Assembly: GCF_008692195.1 (NCBI RefSeq) | Contig: NZ_RXOM01000010.1 | Location: 44,361 to 108,360, forward strand | Origin: Salegentibacter sp. R32 | Lineage (GTDB): Bacteria > Bacteroidota > Bacteroidia > Flavobacteriales > Flavobacteriaceae | Direction: 5' to 3' | Length of the DNA: 64,000 nucleotides | Part shown: in pieces, positions 44,366-54,628 of the stretch | How the letters are laid out: each line of letters opens with the position of its first letter | How positions within the stretch are numbered: the stretch's first letter is position 1 | The notes under the pieces: generated by a model | What the model was told of the DNA's origin: nothing | Databases searched by the model: none | What the model saw: only the letters and a program-made list of their open reading frames with translations | Made by a program: the position numbers and the translations under genes

Positions 44366-44716
44366 ATGGCTATAATTATAACAGACGAATGCATAAATTG
44401 TGGAGCGTGTGAACCTGAATGTCCCAACACGGCCATTTATGAAGGTGCAGACGATTGGAGATATGCAGACGGAACAGATTTAGAAGGTGATATTGTGACT
44501 CTCGAAGGAAAAGAAGCCAACGCCGAGGAAGCTCAAGAACCTATTAGTGATGAGTTTTATTATATAGTACCCGATAAATGTACAGAATGTAAAGGTTTTC
44601 ATGAAGAGCCTCAATGTGCGGCGGTATGTCCTGTAGATTGTTGCGTTCCTGATGAAGACCACGAAGAATCTGAAGAAAAACTCTTAGGAAAGCAGAAATT
44701 TATGCACAACGAATAA
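44366..44716 (+). CDS. 4Fe-4S dicluster ferredoxin
   Basis: From the ATG at 44366 the protein has 116 residues. The first cluster motif [13 protein letters not shown] lies at residues 9-21; the second set is CTECKGF...[10 protein letters not shown] near 72-92. Between them is an acidic insert of about 45 residues. It is a soluble low-potential electron carrier that binds two [4Fe-4S] clusters. The start is fixed by the upstream promoter. It diverges from the acyl-CoA reductase gene; whether the two share a redox role is not known. Confidence 0.9.
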   Translation: MAIIITDECINCGACEPECPNTAIYEGADDWRYADGTDLEGDIVTLEGKEANAEEAQEPISDEFYYIVPDKCTECKGFHEEPQCAAVCPVDCCVPDEDHEESEEKLLGKQKFMHNE

Positions 44717-44727
44717 GTGTTAATTGA

Positions 44728-44763
44728 CTTAAAAAGCCTATCTTATGGTAAGATAGGCTTTCC
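44728..44763. terminator. Terminator between the ferredoxin gene and the convergent secreted-protein gene
   Basis: AAAGCCTATCTTA and TAAGATAGGCTTT pair around TGG. The T run is longer on the minus strand, but the element probably serves both genes. Confidence 0.82.
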
Positions 44764-44787
44764 AAATATATAATTTATGATAAAAAA

Positions 44788-45270
44788 CTATTGTAAATTA
44801 TATTTCTTTAAAATCACTTTATCACTATTAGAGTCATAAGTTTCTACAATAAAGTTTCCATCATTATCAAAATAACCAAAAGAGTTTTCATTTTCCTTTA
44901 CTAAAATATAAGACTCCCTATCGGGCATCTTTCTAATTTTTCCGTACATTTCAGTTTGTCCATCTTTTTCACGGTGCATCGTGTAACCATTTACATCAGG
45001 CTTAATGGTATAACTATCGCCATCACTTATAAAGGTAGTAGATTCAGTAATTTTTACCGGTTCACGGTTCACTGCTTGGTTAGTTTCATTATTGTTTTCT
45101 ACTTGTAACTTTTGTTTGGCAGTGTATTTTTTTTCTTTAACGGCCACTTCTTCTCCTTTAGAAGATTTTACTTTGGTCTTGGTCGTCACCGTTTTAGTCA
45201 TTTTATCTTCATTTTGGGCAAAACCAAAAGTAAAAGAAATTAATGCTATACTTAAAATTAACTTTTTCAT
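44788..45270 (-). CDS. Small exported protein of unknown function
   Basis: I do not recognise a family. The 160-residue protein has a signal peptide (1-19, ending FGFAQ). A Lys/Thr/Val-rich region (about 22-65, TKTVTTKTKVKSSKGEEVAVKEKK in outline) follows, and a beta-rich C-terminal half shows short repeats such as GDSYTIKPDVNGYTM and ENSFGYFDNDGNFIVETYD. The second half resembles short beta-hairpin repeats of surface-associated proteins. The location should be the periplasm or outside. It is a single gene that diverges from ychF. Confidence 0.7.
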   Translation of the reverse strand: MKKLILSIALISFTFGFAQNEDKMTKTVTTKTKVKSSKGEEVAVKEKKYTAKQKLQVENNNETNQAVNREPVKITESTTFISDGDSYTIKPDVNGYTMHREKDGQTEMYGKIRKMPDRESYILVKENENSFGYFDNDGNFIVETYDSNSDKVILKKYNLQ

Positions 45271-45407
45271 AATGAATTGTTTATCAAGTTTGTTCCCAAA
45301 TTTAATGGTCTATAATGTTAAAATCTGATAAGGGAAGGCTAATATTTAGCTAAACTTTAATTGTAAGGCTTCTTAAAGTTAGGAGTCTAAATAAGTAAAT
45401 CAAATTG

Positions 45408-45415
45408 TATATTTG
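45408..45415 (+). promoter_or_regulatory. Promoter -7 box of ychF
   Basis: TATATTTG matches TAnnTTTG, 24 bases before the ATG at 45440. Confidence 0.5.
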
Positions 45416-45439
45416 TCGCCGGTCAAAAAATTAAAATGA

Positions 45440-46534
45440 ATGAAAGCAGGTATTGTAGGCTTACCTAACGTAGGAAAATCAACATTGTTTAATTGTTTAT
45501 CGAATGCCAAGGCGCAAAGTGCTAACTTCCCGTTTTGTACGATAGAACCCAATATAGGGGTGGTTAATGTACCAGATCTTCGTTTGAAAAAACTCGAAGA
45601 GTTGGTCAATCCAGAACGTGTACTTCCAGCAACTGTAGAGATTGTAGATATTGCCGGATTGGTAAAAGGAGCCAGTAAAGGTGAAGGTTTAGGAAATCAG
45701 TTTTTAGGGAACATCAGGGAAACCGATGCTATTTTACACGTGTTGCGATGTTTTGATAACGATAATGTAGTGCACGTAGATGGTAGTGTAGATCCTATTC
45801 GTGATAAAGATACCATAGATATGGAGCTTCAGCTAAAAGATTTAGAAACGGTCGAAAAAAAGCTGGAGAAAGTAAAAAGAGCGGCAAAAACCGGAAATAA
45901 AGAAGCCCAAAAAGAAGAAGCTACTTTATTGAAACTAAAAGAAGGTTTAGAATCTGGTATCTCTGTAAGAGCTATTGAGATTGATGAGGAAGATAGAAAA
46001 GACTTTGTGAAGCCTTTGCAGTTTATTACTGATAAACCGGTGATGTATGTGTGTAACGTAGATGAAGGTGCTGCAGTTTCTGGTAACAACTATGTAGAGC
46101 AGGTGAGGGAAGCCGTGAAAGATGAAAATGCAGAAGTATTGGTACTTGCCGTAGGTATAGAAGCAGATATTGCAGAACTGGAAGATTTTGAAGAGCGTCA
46201 AATGTTTTTGGAAGACGTAGGCTTGGAAGAGCCCGGCTCGGCAAAGCTTATTCGTGGAGCTTATAAGTTATTGAACCAACAAACCTATTTTACTGCAGGC
46301 GTAAAAGAAGTAAGAGCTTGGACGGTTCACGTAGGAGCAACCGCACCACAAGCCGCCGGCGTTATCCATACCGATTTTGAAAAAGGTTTTATTAGGGCTG
46401 AAGTAATCGCATATGATGATTATGTTAAGTTTGGTAGTGAAGCCAAAGTAAAAGAAGCTGGGAAATTAGGAGTCGAAGGAAAAGATTATATTGTGAAAGA
46501 TGGAGATGTGATGCATTTTAGATTTAATGTTTAA
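45440..46534 (+). CDS. ychF: Ribosome-binding ATPase YchF
   Basis: The 364-residue protein is an Obg-family P-loop NTPase. It has [12 protein letters not shown] (residues 7-18), [34 protein letters not shown] and NVDEGAA in place of the usual NKxD guanine-binding motif, as in YchF, which prefers ATP. A TGS-like C-terminal domain with [35 protein letters not shown] closes the protein. It binds ribosomes and is involved in stress responses and translation. Length is exactly typical (363). The long leader is absent: promoter and ATG are close. Confidence 0.96.
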   Translation: MKAGIVGLPNVGKSTLFNCLSNAKAQSANFPFCTIEPNIGVVNVPDLRLKKLEELVNPERVLPATVEIVDIAGLVKGASKGEGLGNQFLGNIRETDAILHVLRCFDNDNVVHVDGSVDPIRDKDTIDMELQLKDLETVEKKLEKVKRAAKTGNKEAQKEEATLLKLKEGLESGISVRAIEIDEEDRKDFVKPLQFITDKPVMYVCNVDEGAAVSGNNYVEQVREAVKDENAEVLVLAVGIEADIAELEDFEERQMFLEDVGLEEPGSAKLIRGAYKLLNQQTYFTAGVKEVRAWTVHVGATAPQAAGVIHTDFEKGFIRAEVIAYDDYVKFGSEAKVKEAGKLGVEGKDYIVKDGDVMHFRFNV

Positions 46535-46581
46535 TTTTATAGTATATTGTAACCCAATAGAAAAGCCAAGAGTATAGCTAT

Positions 46582-48780
46582 TTGAAAAGATCTATTTTCA
46601 TACTATTGTTTTTTGTGCAATTCCCTTTAATTGCACAAGAAAATAAAGTTTCTGCTGATGATTCATTAAGGTATTACCTGAATGAGGCTTACGATTATAA
46701 TTCAGATGCAAATTTTGTTAAATCGGTTCAGTTAGGAAGAAAACTCTTAGAAAAAGCTTATGCTCAAAATGATTCTTCTTATATAGCTGAAGCCTATTAC
46801 TTATTGGGTTATAACGATGAAACTGTTCAAGACTATAAAGGAGCTGAAGAAAAATACTTCAAGGCCTTACAAATTGTAGAAAAGTTAAAGGACACTACTT
46901 TTATTATAGACATATATAATGAACTGGGCAATCTTTATTCTCTAGAAGATAGGGATTTTGAAAAATCTGAAAATTATTATACCCAGGGCCTTGAACTAAG
47001 CAAACAGCTTAATTTACCCGTTATTTCTTTTTATGTAAACTTAACTTGGAATTACCTTGAACAGGATAAATTAAACAAGGCGAAAGAATACATCCCATAT
47101 TTAGAAGAATACATTCAGGAAAATAATAAAAATACTGATGAAAATACTACTATTAATAGAGCTAATATCAATTTTGTATTAGGCTGGTATTATGGAAAGA
47201 AGGGAGAAACAGAATTAGGTATAGATTATTTGAATCAATCTATTTCTATTGCTGTAGCTAATAATTTGCTAGAAGAAACTAGTGAAGCTTACAAACAAAA
47301 AGCTAAGTTACTGAAGACTAACGGTGAATATGAAGAAGCTTATGATAATTTAGAAAATCATGTAAGATATTATGGTAAATTATTAAACGAAAAGATTTTA
47401 CAGAAACTACAAAGTGAAGAAGTAAAATATGAAGTCAATGAATACGAAAGGGCCCTAGCTACTTCTCAAAAAGAAAAAGAATTAGCCAAATCTGTAGCAG
47501 AGTCTAAAAATAAATTAAATATTCTTTTCATCATCTTATTGGCAATCTTAATTATTTCTGTTGCAGTTATTTATAGAGCTTACCAAAACAAAAAACAATT
47601 AAACAAAGATTTAAACGAGACTAACGAAGCCCTAATTAAAGCTAAGAAAGATGCTGAAATTGCAGCAGAAACAAAAGCCAGTTTCATTTCTAATATTAGT
47701 CATGAATTACGAACACCACTACACGGAGTCGTGGGGATTACTTCCTTGTTACTAGCAGAAAAAAATATTTCCGAAAACAATAAAGAATTACTCAGATCAT
47801 TAAAATTTTCAGGTGATTACTTATTAGGTCTTATCAGTAATGTTCTATTAATGAGTAAGATAGATAATAAAAAAATTAAAGTAAAACCAGAACCAACTAA
47901 TCTAAGCCGGTTATTCGATAATATAAAAAGTGCGATTAACTTTTCAGCGAATCAAAACAATGCTATCGTTAATTTTATCATTGAAGATAATGTGCCTCCA
48001 AAAGTAATTTTAGATGGGAAAATGGTTTCTGAAATTTTAATCAACCTGATAGAAAATGCTACAAAGTTTGCTAAAAACGGAAATGTAGAAGTCACTTTAC
48101 AAAAAATTAAAAGCGAGGCAAATATAGAGGACTTGATGCTTCGTTTTATTGTTAAAGATGACGGTATAGGTATTCCAGAGGATAAAAAAGAAGACATTTT
48201 TCAAAAATTTTCTCAAATCACGGTTGATAAAAGCGGAATGGATGGAGGTACCGGTATAGGTTTATCTATCGTAAAAAGTTTATTACTTCAATTAGGAAGC
48301 AATATTCATTTAGAAAGTGAAGAAGGAAAAGGCTCTACGTTTTATTTTGATTTACTAGTAAAATTACCTTCCAAAAAAGATGGTGTTGTTGTAGAAGCAG
48401 ATAAAGTCATTGATAAATACGTCGATAAAAAAATATTACTCGTAGAGGATAACGCCATTAACAAAATGGTCATCGAGAAGTTTTTATCGCCCTACAATTT
48501 TAAAGTTGAAACTGTAGTCGATGGAAATGAAGGCTTTAAAGTTTTAAAAGAGAGAAAATATGATATTGTGCTTTTAGATATCAATATTCCTTCTATGAAT
48601 GGGTACGAACTTGCGAAAAAAGCAAGGGAATTGGGCTTGAAAACTCCTATTATCGCGGTAACTGCTTCAGAATTAAGCGAAATAAAAGATAAGGTTTATG
48701 CCGCAGGGATGAACGATATTCTTATCAAGCCTTTCCAAAAAGAAAAGCTGATTAAAAAAATAGGCAAGCACCTCAATTAA
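46582..48780 (+). CDS. TPR-containing hybrid sensor histidine kinase/response regulator
   Basis: The 732-residue protein starts at a TTG that directly precedes a signal peptide (ending LIAQ near 19). Tetratricopeptide repeats fill about 40-270. A single transmembrane helix (about 312-333) and a short coiled coil lead to the HisKA domain with H374 in ISHELRTPLHG. The ATPase domain has N-box NLIENATKF near 488 and DDGIGIP near 526. A receiver domain (about 617-730) has the phosphoacceptor D666 in LLDINIPSMNG. It should sense a periplasmic protein or peptide through the TPR and relay phosphate internally. No output partner gene is adjacent. Confidence 0.9.
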   Translation: MKRSIFILLFFVQFPLIAQENKVSADDSLRYYLNEAYDYNSDANFVKSVQLGRKLLEKAYAQNDSSYIAEAYYLLGYNDETVQDYKGAEEKYFKALQIVEKLKDTTFIIDIYNELGNLYSLEDRDFEKSENYYTQGLELSKQLNLPVISFYVNLTWNYLEQDKLNKAKEYIPYLEEYIQENNKNTDENTTINRANINFVLGWYYGKKGETELGIDYLNQSISIAVANNLLEETSEAYKQKAKLLKTNGEYEEAYDNLENHVRYYGKLLNEKILQKLQSEEVKYEVNEYERALATSQKEKELAKSVAESKNKLNILFIILLAILIISVAVIYRAYQNKKQLNKDLNETNEALIKAKKDAEIAAETKASFISNISHELRTPLHGVVGITSLLLAEKNISENNKELLRSLKFSGDYLLGLISNVLLMSKIDNKKIKVKPEPTNLSRLFDNIKSAINFSANQNNAIVNFIIEDNVPPKVILDGKMVSEILINLIENATKFAKNGNVEVTLQKIKSEANIEDLMLRFIVKDDGIGIPEDKKEDIFQKFSQITVDKSGMDGGTGIGLSIVKSLLLQLGSNIHLESEEGKGSTFYFDLLVKLPSKKDGVVVEADKVIDKYVDKKILLVEDNAINKMVIEKFLSPYNFKVETVVDGNEGFKVLKERKYDIVLLDINIPSMNGYELAKKARELGLKTPIIAVTASELSEIKDKVYAAGMNDILIKPFQKEKLIKKIGKHLN

Positions 48781-48869
48781 GCCGTCAATAACTTTGTTAA
48801 TTATTTTTGGTAAAAGAGGTTTCTAATTTCCTTTAATCGTACTATATTAGCCTACATTCCCTAACATTT

Positions 48870-50726
48870 ATGGCTGAAGAAACGAAGTACACAGAAGAAA
48901 ACATACGTTCACTCGATTGGAAAGAGCATATTAGAATGCGTCCCGGTATGTATATCGGGAAGCTGGGTGATGGTTCTAGTGCAGACGATGGTATTTATAT
49001 TCTACTAAAAGAAGTACTCGACAACTCTATTGATGAGTTTGTGATGGGGTCCGGTAAAACCATTGAAGTTTCTATTCAAAATAACCGAGTCATCGTTCGT
49101 GATTACGGTAGGGGAATTCCATTAGGAAAAGTAGTCGATGTCGTCTCCAAGATGAATACCGGGGGAAAATATGATACTAAAGCCTTTAAAAAATCGGTTG
49201 GATTAAATGGGGTGGGTACCAAAGCCGTCAACGCCCTTTCCAACTATTTTAGGGTAGAATCTACTAGAGAAGGAAAATCAGCTTCTGCTGAATTTGAACA
49301 GGGAAACCTTACTGATGAAGAGTTTTTAGAAGAAACTTCTCGAAGAAAAGGAACCAAAGTCACTTTCATTCCCGACGAAAGCATTTTTAAAAACTACAAA
49401 TACAGAAATGAATATGTAGAAAAAATGCTGAAGAATTATGTGTACTTAAATCCTGGGTTAACCATAGTTTTTAACGGTGAAAAATTTTATTCAGAAGACG
49501 GATTAAAAGATTTACTTTCTGATAGTATTCACGAAGACGACCGTATGTTTCCTATTATTCATTTGCGCGGAAACGATATAGAAGTCGCCATTACCTATAA
49601 CAAATCACAATACAGTGAAGAATATCATTCCTTTGTAAACGGGCAACATACCACTCAGGGAGGTACGCATCAATCGGCTTTTCGGGAAGCAGTTGTTAAA
49701 ACCGTACGGGAATTTTACAATAAAAATTATGATGCCTCCGATGTTAGAAAATCTATTGTTTCTGCAGTGAGCATCAAAGTCATGGAACCGGTTTTTGAGA
49801 GTCAGACCAAAACCAAATTAGGTTCTACTGATATGGGAGGAAACCTTCCCACAGTAAGGACCTATATTTTAGATTTTGTAAAAAGAAACCTAGATAATTA
49901 CTTACACAGAAATCCTGAAACTGCAGAAAGGCTTCAAAAGAAAATACTTCAGGCAGAACGGGAACGAAAAGATCTTTCCGGTATTCGAAAACTAGCGAAA
50001 GAACGTGCTAAGAAAGCCAGTCTTCATAATAAAAAATTACGAGATTGTCGGGTGCATTTGGGAGATGTGAAAAAAGAACGAAACCTAGAAACCACCTTAT
50101 TTATTACCGAGGGAGATTCAGCAAGTGGTAGTATTACCAAGTCCCGCGATGTAAATACCCAAGCGGTTTTCAGCTTAAAAGGAAAACCTCTAAACAGTTA
50201 CGGTTTATCGAAAAAAATTGTTTATGAAAATGAAGAATTTAATTTATTGCAAGCTGCTTTAAATATTGAAGATTCATTGGACGATTTGCGCTATAACAAT
50301 ATTGTAATCGCAACTGATGCCGATGTAGATGGCATGCACATTCGTTTATTATTGATTACTTTCTTTTTACAATTTTTTCCAGAACTCATTAAAAAAGGAC
50401 ATTTATATATTTTACAAACCCCATTATTTAGGGTTAGAAATAAAAAGGAAACCATTTATTGTTATTCTGAAAAAGAAAAACAAGATGCCATCCAAAAACT
50501 GACGGGTAAAGCAGAAATCACCCGATTTAAAGGATTGGGGGAAATTTCTCCTGATGAATTTAAACACTTTATCGGGGACGATATTAGATTAGACCCTGTC
50601 ATGTTAGATAAAGACACTGGTATTGAAGAATTACTAAGTTTTTACATGGGTAAAAACACTTCAGATCGTCAAGGTTTTATTATTGATAATTTAAAAGTAG
50701 AGTTAGATGTTGTAGAAACGAATTAA
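48870..50726 (+). CDS. parE: DNA topoisomerase IV subunit B
   Basis: The 618-residue protein has the GHKL ATPase of type II topoisomerases ([35 protein letters not shown]) and a TOPRIM domain with TEGDSASGS (414-422) and DADVDG beginning at D483. The length fits ParE rather than GyrB. It partners with ParC, encoded 0.5 kb downstream, to separate sister chromosomes. A small membrane-protein gene lies between the two subunits with gaps of 9 and 5 bases, so all three are probably co-transcribed. Confidence 0.92.
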   Translation: MAEETKYTEENIRSLDWKEHIRMRPGMYIGKLGDGSSADDGIYILLKEVLDNSIDEFVMGSGKTIEVSIQNNRVIVRDYGRGIPLGKVVDVVSKMNTGGKYDTKAFKKSVGLNGVGTKAVNALSNYFRVESTREGKSASAEFEQGNLTDEEFLEETSRRKGTKVTFIPDESIFKNYKYRNEYVEKMLKNYVYLNPGLTIVFNGEKFYSEDGLKDLLSDSIHEDDRMFPIIHLRGNDIEVAITYNKSQYSEEYHSFVNGQHTTQGGTHQSAFREAVVKTVREFYNKNYDASDVRKSIVSAVSIKVMEPVFESQTKTKLGSTDMGGNLPTVRTYILDFVKRNLDNYLHRNPETAERLQKKILQAERERKDLSGIRKLAKERAKKASLHNKKLRDCRVHLGDVKKERNLETTLFITEGDSASGSITKSRDVNTQAVFSLKGKPLNSYGLSKKIVYENEEFNLLQAALNIEDSLDDLRYNNIVIATDADVDGMHIRLLLITFFLQFFPELIKKGHLYILQTPLFRVRNKKETIYCYSEKEKQDAIQKLTGKAEITRFKGLGEISPDEFKHFIGDDIRLDPVMLDKDTGIEELLSFYMGKNTSDRQGFIIDNLKVELDVVETN

Positions 50727-50735
50727 TTAAAATAT

Positions 50736-51218
50736 ATGAGGTTTAATAATTACCCCACTATAAAGTATATACCTTTCATATATTTTATAAGTATTATTAG
50801 CTTAGCTATAATTTGTTATTTAGAGTTTTTATTTGAAAAGGAAAATCTTTTTCATGTAGAACAACTTGTATGGTTAGTACTGGGTGCAGTATTCACTTTA
50901 TTGTTGTATTTATATTTTTTTGGTCAATTTTTCGAATATGATGGCGATGGAGAAGCGCTCTGTTTTCGAAATGACGGTATTGTTATTTCAGAAAGAATTA
51001 ACTATCGGGGAAAAAAGGCAGAGTTTCCTAGAACTAAGTTAAAAAAGTTCAAAATAAAGAACTATTTCATTGTAAAAAAGCTGTATATCTATGTAAAGTC
51101 CAATAAAATACCTAAAAAAGTTACAAAAATAGTTTTCGATATTACTTTCGTAAAACCGAAGCGCATTAGTCTAATGAAAGCTTCTTTAAATAAAGTTGTT
51201 TCTAAAAATAAGAAATAA
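50736..51218 (+). CDS. Membrane protein of unknown function between parE and parC
   Basis: The 160-residue protein has two transmembrane helices (about 13-31 and 44-64). A basic beta-rich cytoplasmic domain with EALCFRNDGIVISERINYRGKKAEFP and many lysines follows. I do not recognise a family; the topology resembles small bacterial PH-like membrane proteins. Its start is 9 bases after parE and its end 5 bases before parC, so it is embedded in the topoisomerase IV operon. Base composition is more AT-rich than that of the neighbouring parE and parC, which suggests insertion or relaxed selection. Confidence 0.72.
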   Translation: MRFNNYPTIKYIPFIYFISIISLAIICYLEFLFEKENLFHVEQLVWLVLGAVFTLLLYLYFFGQFFEYDGDGEALCFRNDGIVISERINYRGKKAEFPRTKLKKFKIKNYFIVKKLYIYVKSNKIPKKVTKIVFDITFVKPKRISLMKASLNKVVSKNKK

Positions 51219-51223
51219 GTTAA

Positions 51224-53854
51224 ATGTCCCAAGATAACGAACCTCAAAATCAAGAACCCTTAGAAGAAAACAATAATCAAGAAGTAATCACTAAGATTAC
51301 CGGGATGTATAAAGACTGGTTTTTAGATTATGCTTCTTATGTAATTTTAGAACGCGCTGTTCCTGCCATTGAAGACGGTTTTAAACCCGTACATCGTAGG
51401 ATTATGCAGTCTATGAAAGATTTAGACGATGGCCGTTACAACAAAGTGGCTAATATTGTTGGGCATACTATGCAGTATCACCCGCACGGTGATGCCAGTA
51501 TTGGCGATGCGATGGTTCAAATTGGGCAAAAAGAACTGTTAATAGATACACAGGGGAATTGGGGAAATATTCTCACTGGAGATAGTGCCGCCGCACCAAG
51601 ATATATTGAAGCACGACTTTCTAAATTTGCATTGGAAGTACTTTACAGCCCTAAGGTTACCGATTGGCAAGCGTCTTACGACGGACGTAAAAAAGAGCCG
51701 ATTAATTTACCGGTAAAATTTCCATTACTTTTAAATCAAGGAGCTGAAGGAATTGCGGTTGGCCTGAGTACTAAAATCTTACCGCATAACTTTAATGAAC
51801 TTATCGATGCTTCCATAAAGCATTTAAAAGGAAAACGTTTTCAGCTTTATCCAGATTTTCCCACTGCCGGTGAAATGGATATTAGCAATTACAATGACGG
51901 ATTAAGAGGCGGAAGGGTTCGCGTGCGTGCAAAAATTAACCAGCGTGATAAAAATACCTTGGTCATTACTGAAATTCCGTATAGTACAACCACTTCAACT
52001 TTAATAGATTCCGTTATTAAAGCCAATGAAAAAGGGAAAATCAAGATTAAACATATTGAAGATAATACGGCAGAACATGTTGAAATTTTAATTCATCTTC
52101 CTAATAATATTTCACCTGATAAAACCATCGATGCGCTTTATGCCTTTACCAACTGTGAGATTTCCATTTCTCCATTAAGTTGCGTCATTATAGACCATAA
52201 GCCAAATTTTATTGGAGTTTCAGAATTATTGCGTTTAAGCACAGATCATACTGTTCAGTTACTTAAAAAAGAACTTGAAATTAAGTATGATGAATTACAG
52301 GAACAATGGCACTTTTCTTCCTTGGAAAGAATCTTTATCGAAAAAAGAATTTATCGTGATATAGAAGAAGAAGAAACCTGGGAAGGTGTTATCAAAGCTA
52401 TCGATGAAGGTTTAAAACCACATATTACACACTTAAAACGTGCGGTAACCGAAGAAGATATTACCCGACTCACCGAAATACGAATTAAACGGATTTCTAA
52501 ATTCGATTTAGATAAAGCACAACAAAAAATTGAAGCCTTAGAAGATGAAATAGCAAAAGTTCGGTATAATTTAGATAACCTCATTGAATTTTCTATTTCC
52601 TATTTTGAAAAGCTGAAAAAAGATTACGGAGAAGGGCGTGAACGTAAAACAGAACTCCGCTTATTTGAAGATATTGAAGCGACAAAAGTAGTCATCAGGA
52701 ATACCAAACTTTATGTAAACCGAAAAGAAGGTTTTATTGGTACTTCCCTTAAAAAAGACGAATACGTCACCGATTGCAGCGATATAGACGATATTATTTG
52801 CTTTATGCAGGACGGCACAATGATGGTTACTAAAGTAGATACGAAGACTTTTGTAGGGAAAAATATTATTCACGTAGCCGTTTTCAAGAAAAAAGACAAA
52901 CGGACCATCTACAATATGATTTATAAAGATGGAAGTAAAGGAACGACCTATATGAAGCGTTTTGCCGTAACCTCCATCACCCGTGATAAAATCTACGATA
53001 TAGCCAAAGGGAAGTCGGGAAGTAAAGTATTTTATTTTTCAGCAAACCCAAATGGCGAAGCTGAAAAAGTTACCGTTTACCTAAGGCACGTAGGAAGCAT
53101 CAAAAAATTGAAATTTGAAGTAGATTTTGCAGAACAATTAATTAAAGGCCGTGGAGCTAAAGGAAACATTGTCACCAAGCATCCGGTAAAAAAAGTAGAA
53201 TTGAAAGAAGAAGGGGTTTCTACTTTAAAACCGAGAAAAATTTGGTTTGACGAAGTGGTAAAACGGCTAAATGTAGAAGGAAGGGGAGATTTACTCGGTT
53301 CCTTTAGAGGAGAAGACCGACTCTTATTGGTTACCCAAGATGGAATTATTAAAACCATTGTTCCAGAACTTACGACCCGGTTTGATGAACCTTACATCGT
53401 AATGGAAAAGTGGGAACCTAGCAGACCCATAACCATCGTATATTGGGAAGGCGAGCGTGAGCGTTATTACGTGAAACGCTTTTTAGTAGAAAATAAAGAT
53501 AAAGAAGAAAGTATTATAACCGACCACGAGAAATCTCAGTTAGAATTGGTTTCTACTGATGAAATTCCGGTGTTGGAAATTATCTATCGCAAACAGCGAA
53601 ATAAAGAACAACGCCCCAATGAAGAGCTCAATTTAGAAGAATTTATTGCCGTGAAAGGAATAAAAGCGATGGGAAATCAGTTAACCACAGAAAAGGTAAC
53701 TCAGCTAAACTTGCTAGCCCCTATTATTCCTGAAATTGACGATAGCGAAGAAGAGGAAGAAGCTCAAAATGAAGAAAGCTCTACTCAAGAAGAAAACGAA
53801 AACACTTCCGAAGAAAATAAAAACTCAGAGAGTCAAGGTTCTTTATTCGATTAA
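51224..53854 (+). CDS. parC: DNA topoisomerase IV subunit A
   Basis: The 876-residue protein has the breakage-reunion domain of type IIA topoisomerases, with ERAVPAIEDGFKPVHRRI, HTMQYHPHGDASIGDAMV and the DNA-linking tyrosine Y127 in SAAAPRYIEARL. A coiled coil (about 380-470) and a C-terminal beta-pinwheel region with degenerate repeats follow, then a Glu/Asn/Ser-rich tail of about 40 residues. The absence of a canonical GyrA box favours ParC over GyrA. It forms topoisomerase IV with ParE encoded just upstream. Confidence 0.92.
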   Translation: MSQDNEPQNQEPLEENNNQEVITKITGMYKDWFLDYASYVILERAVPAIEDGFKPVHRRIMQSMKDLDDGRYNKVANIVGHTMQYHPHGDASIGDAMVQIGQKELLIDTQGNWGNILTGDSAAAPRYIEARLSKFALEVLYSPKVTDWQASYDGRKKEPINLPVKFPLLLNQGAEGIAVGLSTKILPHNFNELIDASIKHLKGKRFQLYPDFPTAGEMDISNYNDGLRGGRVRVRAKINQRDKNTLVITEIPYSTTTSTLIDSVIKANEKGKIKIKHIEDNTAEHVEILIHLPNNISPDKTIDALYAFTNCEISISPLSCVIIDHKPNFIGVSELLRLSTDHTVQLLKKELEIKYDELQEQWHFSSLERIFIEKRIYRDIEEEETWEGVIKAIDEGLKPHITHLKRAVTEEDITRLTEIRIKRISKFDLDKAQQKIEALEDEIAKVRYNLDNLIEFSISYFEKLKKDYGEGRERKTELRLFEDIEATKVVIRNTKLYVNRKEGFIGTSLKKDEYVTDCSDIDDIICFMQDGTMMVTKVDTKTFVGKNIIHVAVFKKKDKRTIYNMIYKDGSKGTTYMKRFAVTSITRDKIYDIAKGKSGSKVFYFSANPNGEAEKVTVYLRHVGSIKKLKFEVDFAEQLIKGRGAKGNIVTKHPVKKVELKEEGVSTLKPRKIWFDEVVKRLNVEGRGDLLGSFRGEDRLLLVTQDGIIKTIVPELTTRFDEPYIVMEKWEPSRPITIVYWEGERERYYVKRFLVENKDKEESIITDHEKSQLELVSTDEIPVLEIIYRKQRNKEQRPNEELNLEEFIAVKGIKAMGNQLTTEKVTQLNLLAPIIPEIDDSEEEEEAQNEESSTQEENENTSEENKNSESQGSLFD

Positions 53855-53859
53855 AATGT

Positions 53860-54309
53860 ATGGGAAAGTTTTTCAAAGAATTTAAAGAATTTGCCATCAA
53901 AGGCAATATGATAGATATTGCCGTTGGGGTAATTATTGGTGCAGCATTTAACAAGGTGATAGATACTTTGGTAAAGAAAATCATTATGCCGCCCATTTCT
54001 TTACTGACCGATGATTTTAATTTTGAAAACAAAAAATTCGTCCTTCGGGAAGCAGTTTTAGAAAACGAAAAGGTAATTAAAGAAGAAGTTTTTATTGGTT
54101 ATGGCGAATTAATTACCGTTTTCATTAATTTCTTTATTATCGCTTGGTGTGTATTTCTTATCGTTAAACTTTTTAACCGATTAAGAAATAAAGCAGAAGA
54201 TACCCAAAACAAAAAAGTGACCACTCCAAAAGATATCGAACTCTTAGCCGATTTAAAAGAAATTATGCAAGAGCAAAATGAATTACTGAAGAAACAAAGT
54301 CAACAATGA
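53860..54309 (+). CDS. mscL: Large-conductance mechanosensitive channel
   Basis: The 149-residue protein opens MGKFFKEFKEFAIKGNMIDIAVGVIIGAAFNKVIDTLVK shortened in outline, the N-terminal amphipathic helix and first transmembrane helix of MscL. TM2 (GELITVFINFFIIAWCVFLIVKLFNRLR) and a cytoplasmic helix end the protein. The pentameric channel opens under membrane tension during osmotic downshock. It begins 5 bases after parC and overlaps the next gene by 4 bases, so it belongs to the same transcript as the topoisomerase genes. Confidence 0.95.
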   Translation: MGKFFKEFKEFAIKGNMIDIAVGVIIGAAFNKVIDTLVKKIIMPPISLLTDDFNFENKKFVLREAVLENEKVIKEEVFIGYGELITVFINFFIIAWCVFLIVKLFNRLRNKAEDTQNKKVTTPKDIELLADLKEIMQEQNELLKKQSQQ

Positions 54310-54599
54310 TGAAGAAAAATAATCGCTACAAGCTTATTTTAGAACAACTATCTTTAAAAGATGAAAGTTTAAAGCAAGATGAACCTATGGTATTTGAAGT
54401 TGAAAATCACGATGAAATTTTCCAAATCATTCAAAAAGTAGAAGAAAAGAATTTATTTAAAAATAAAAATGAAGTAAAGGAATTTGCGGTAGGCTTAAAG
54501 CTTTTTAGTGAAGTATTGTTGCGAAATAGAAAGCATCCTTTATTCGAAGACTTTTCGCCCGAATTCGGGAAGTTTATGAAAAAATTAAAGAGTAGCTAA
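54306..54599 (+). CDS. DUF3861-like small protein
   Basis: The 97-residue protein overlaps the mscL stop codon by 4 bases. It has the pattern of DUF3861: NRYKLILEQL at the start, FEVENHDEIFQIIQKVEEKN in the middle and FAVGLKLFSEVLLRNRKHPLFEDFSPEFGKFMKKLK at the end, given here in outline. No signal peptide or membrane segment is present. The function of the family is unknown. Its co-translation with MscL may reflect operon economy rather than a shared role. A bidirectional terminator starts inside its last codons. Confidence 0.8.
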   Translation: MMKKNNRYKLILEQLSLKDESLKQDEPMVFEVENHDEIFQIIQKVEEKNLFKNKNEVKEFAVGLKLFSEVLLRNRKHPLFEDFSPEFGKFMKKLKSS

Positions 54600-54620
54600 T
54601 CACTACTCTTTAATTTTTTA
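54580..54620. terminator. Bidirectional terminator between the DUF3861 gene and terC
   Basis: ATTAAAGAGTAG and CTACTCTTTAAT pair around CTAATCA, with A and T runs on the outer sides. It serves both convergent transcripts. Confidence 0.87.
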
Positions 54621-54628
54621 TGATGTGC

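Noticed and set aside
48870..53854. Gyrase subunits gyrB and gyrA
   Set aside because: Short ParE-like length, no GyrA box recognised and the two-subunit operon favour topoisomerase IV; a phylogeny would settle it.
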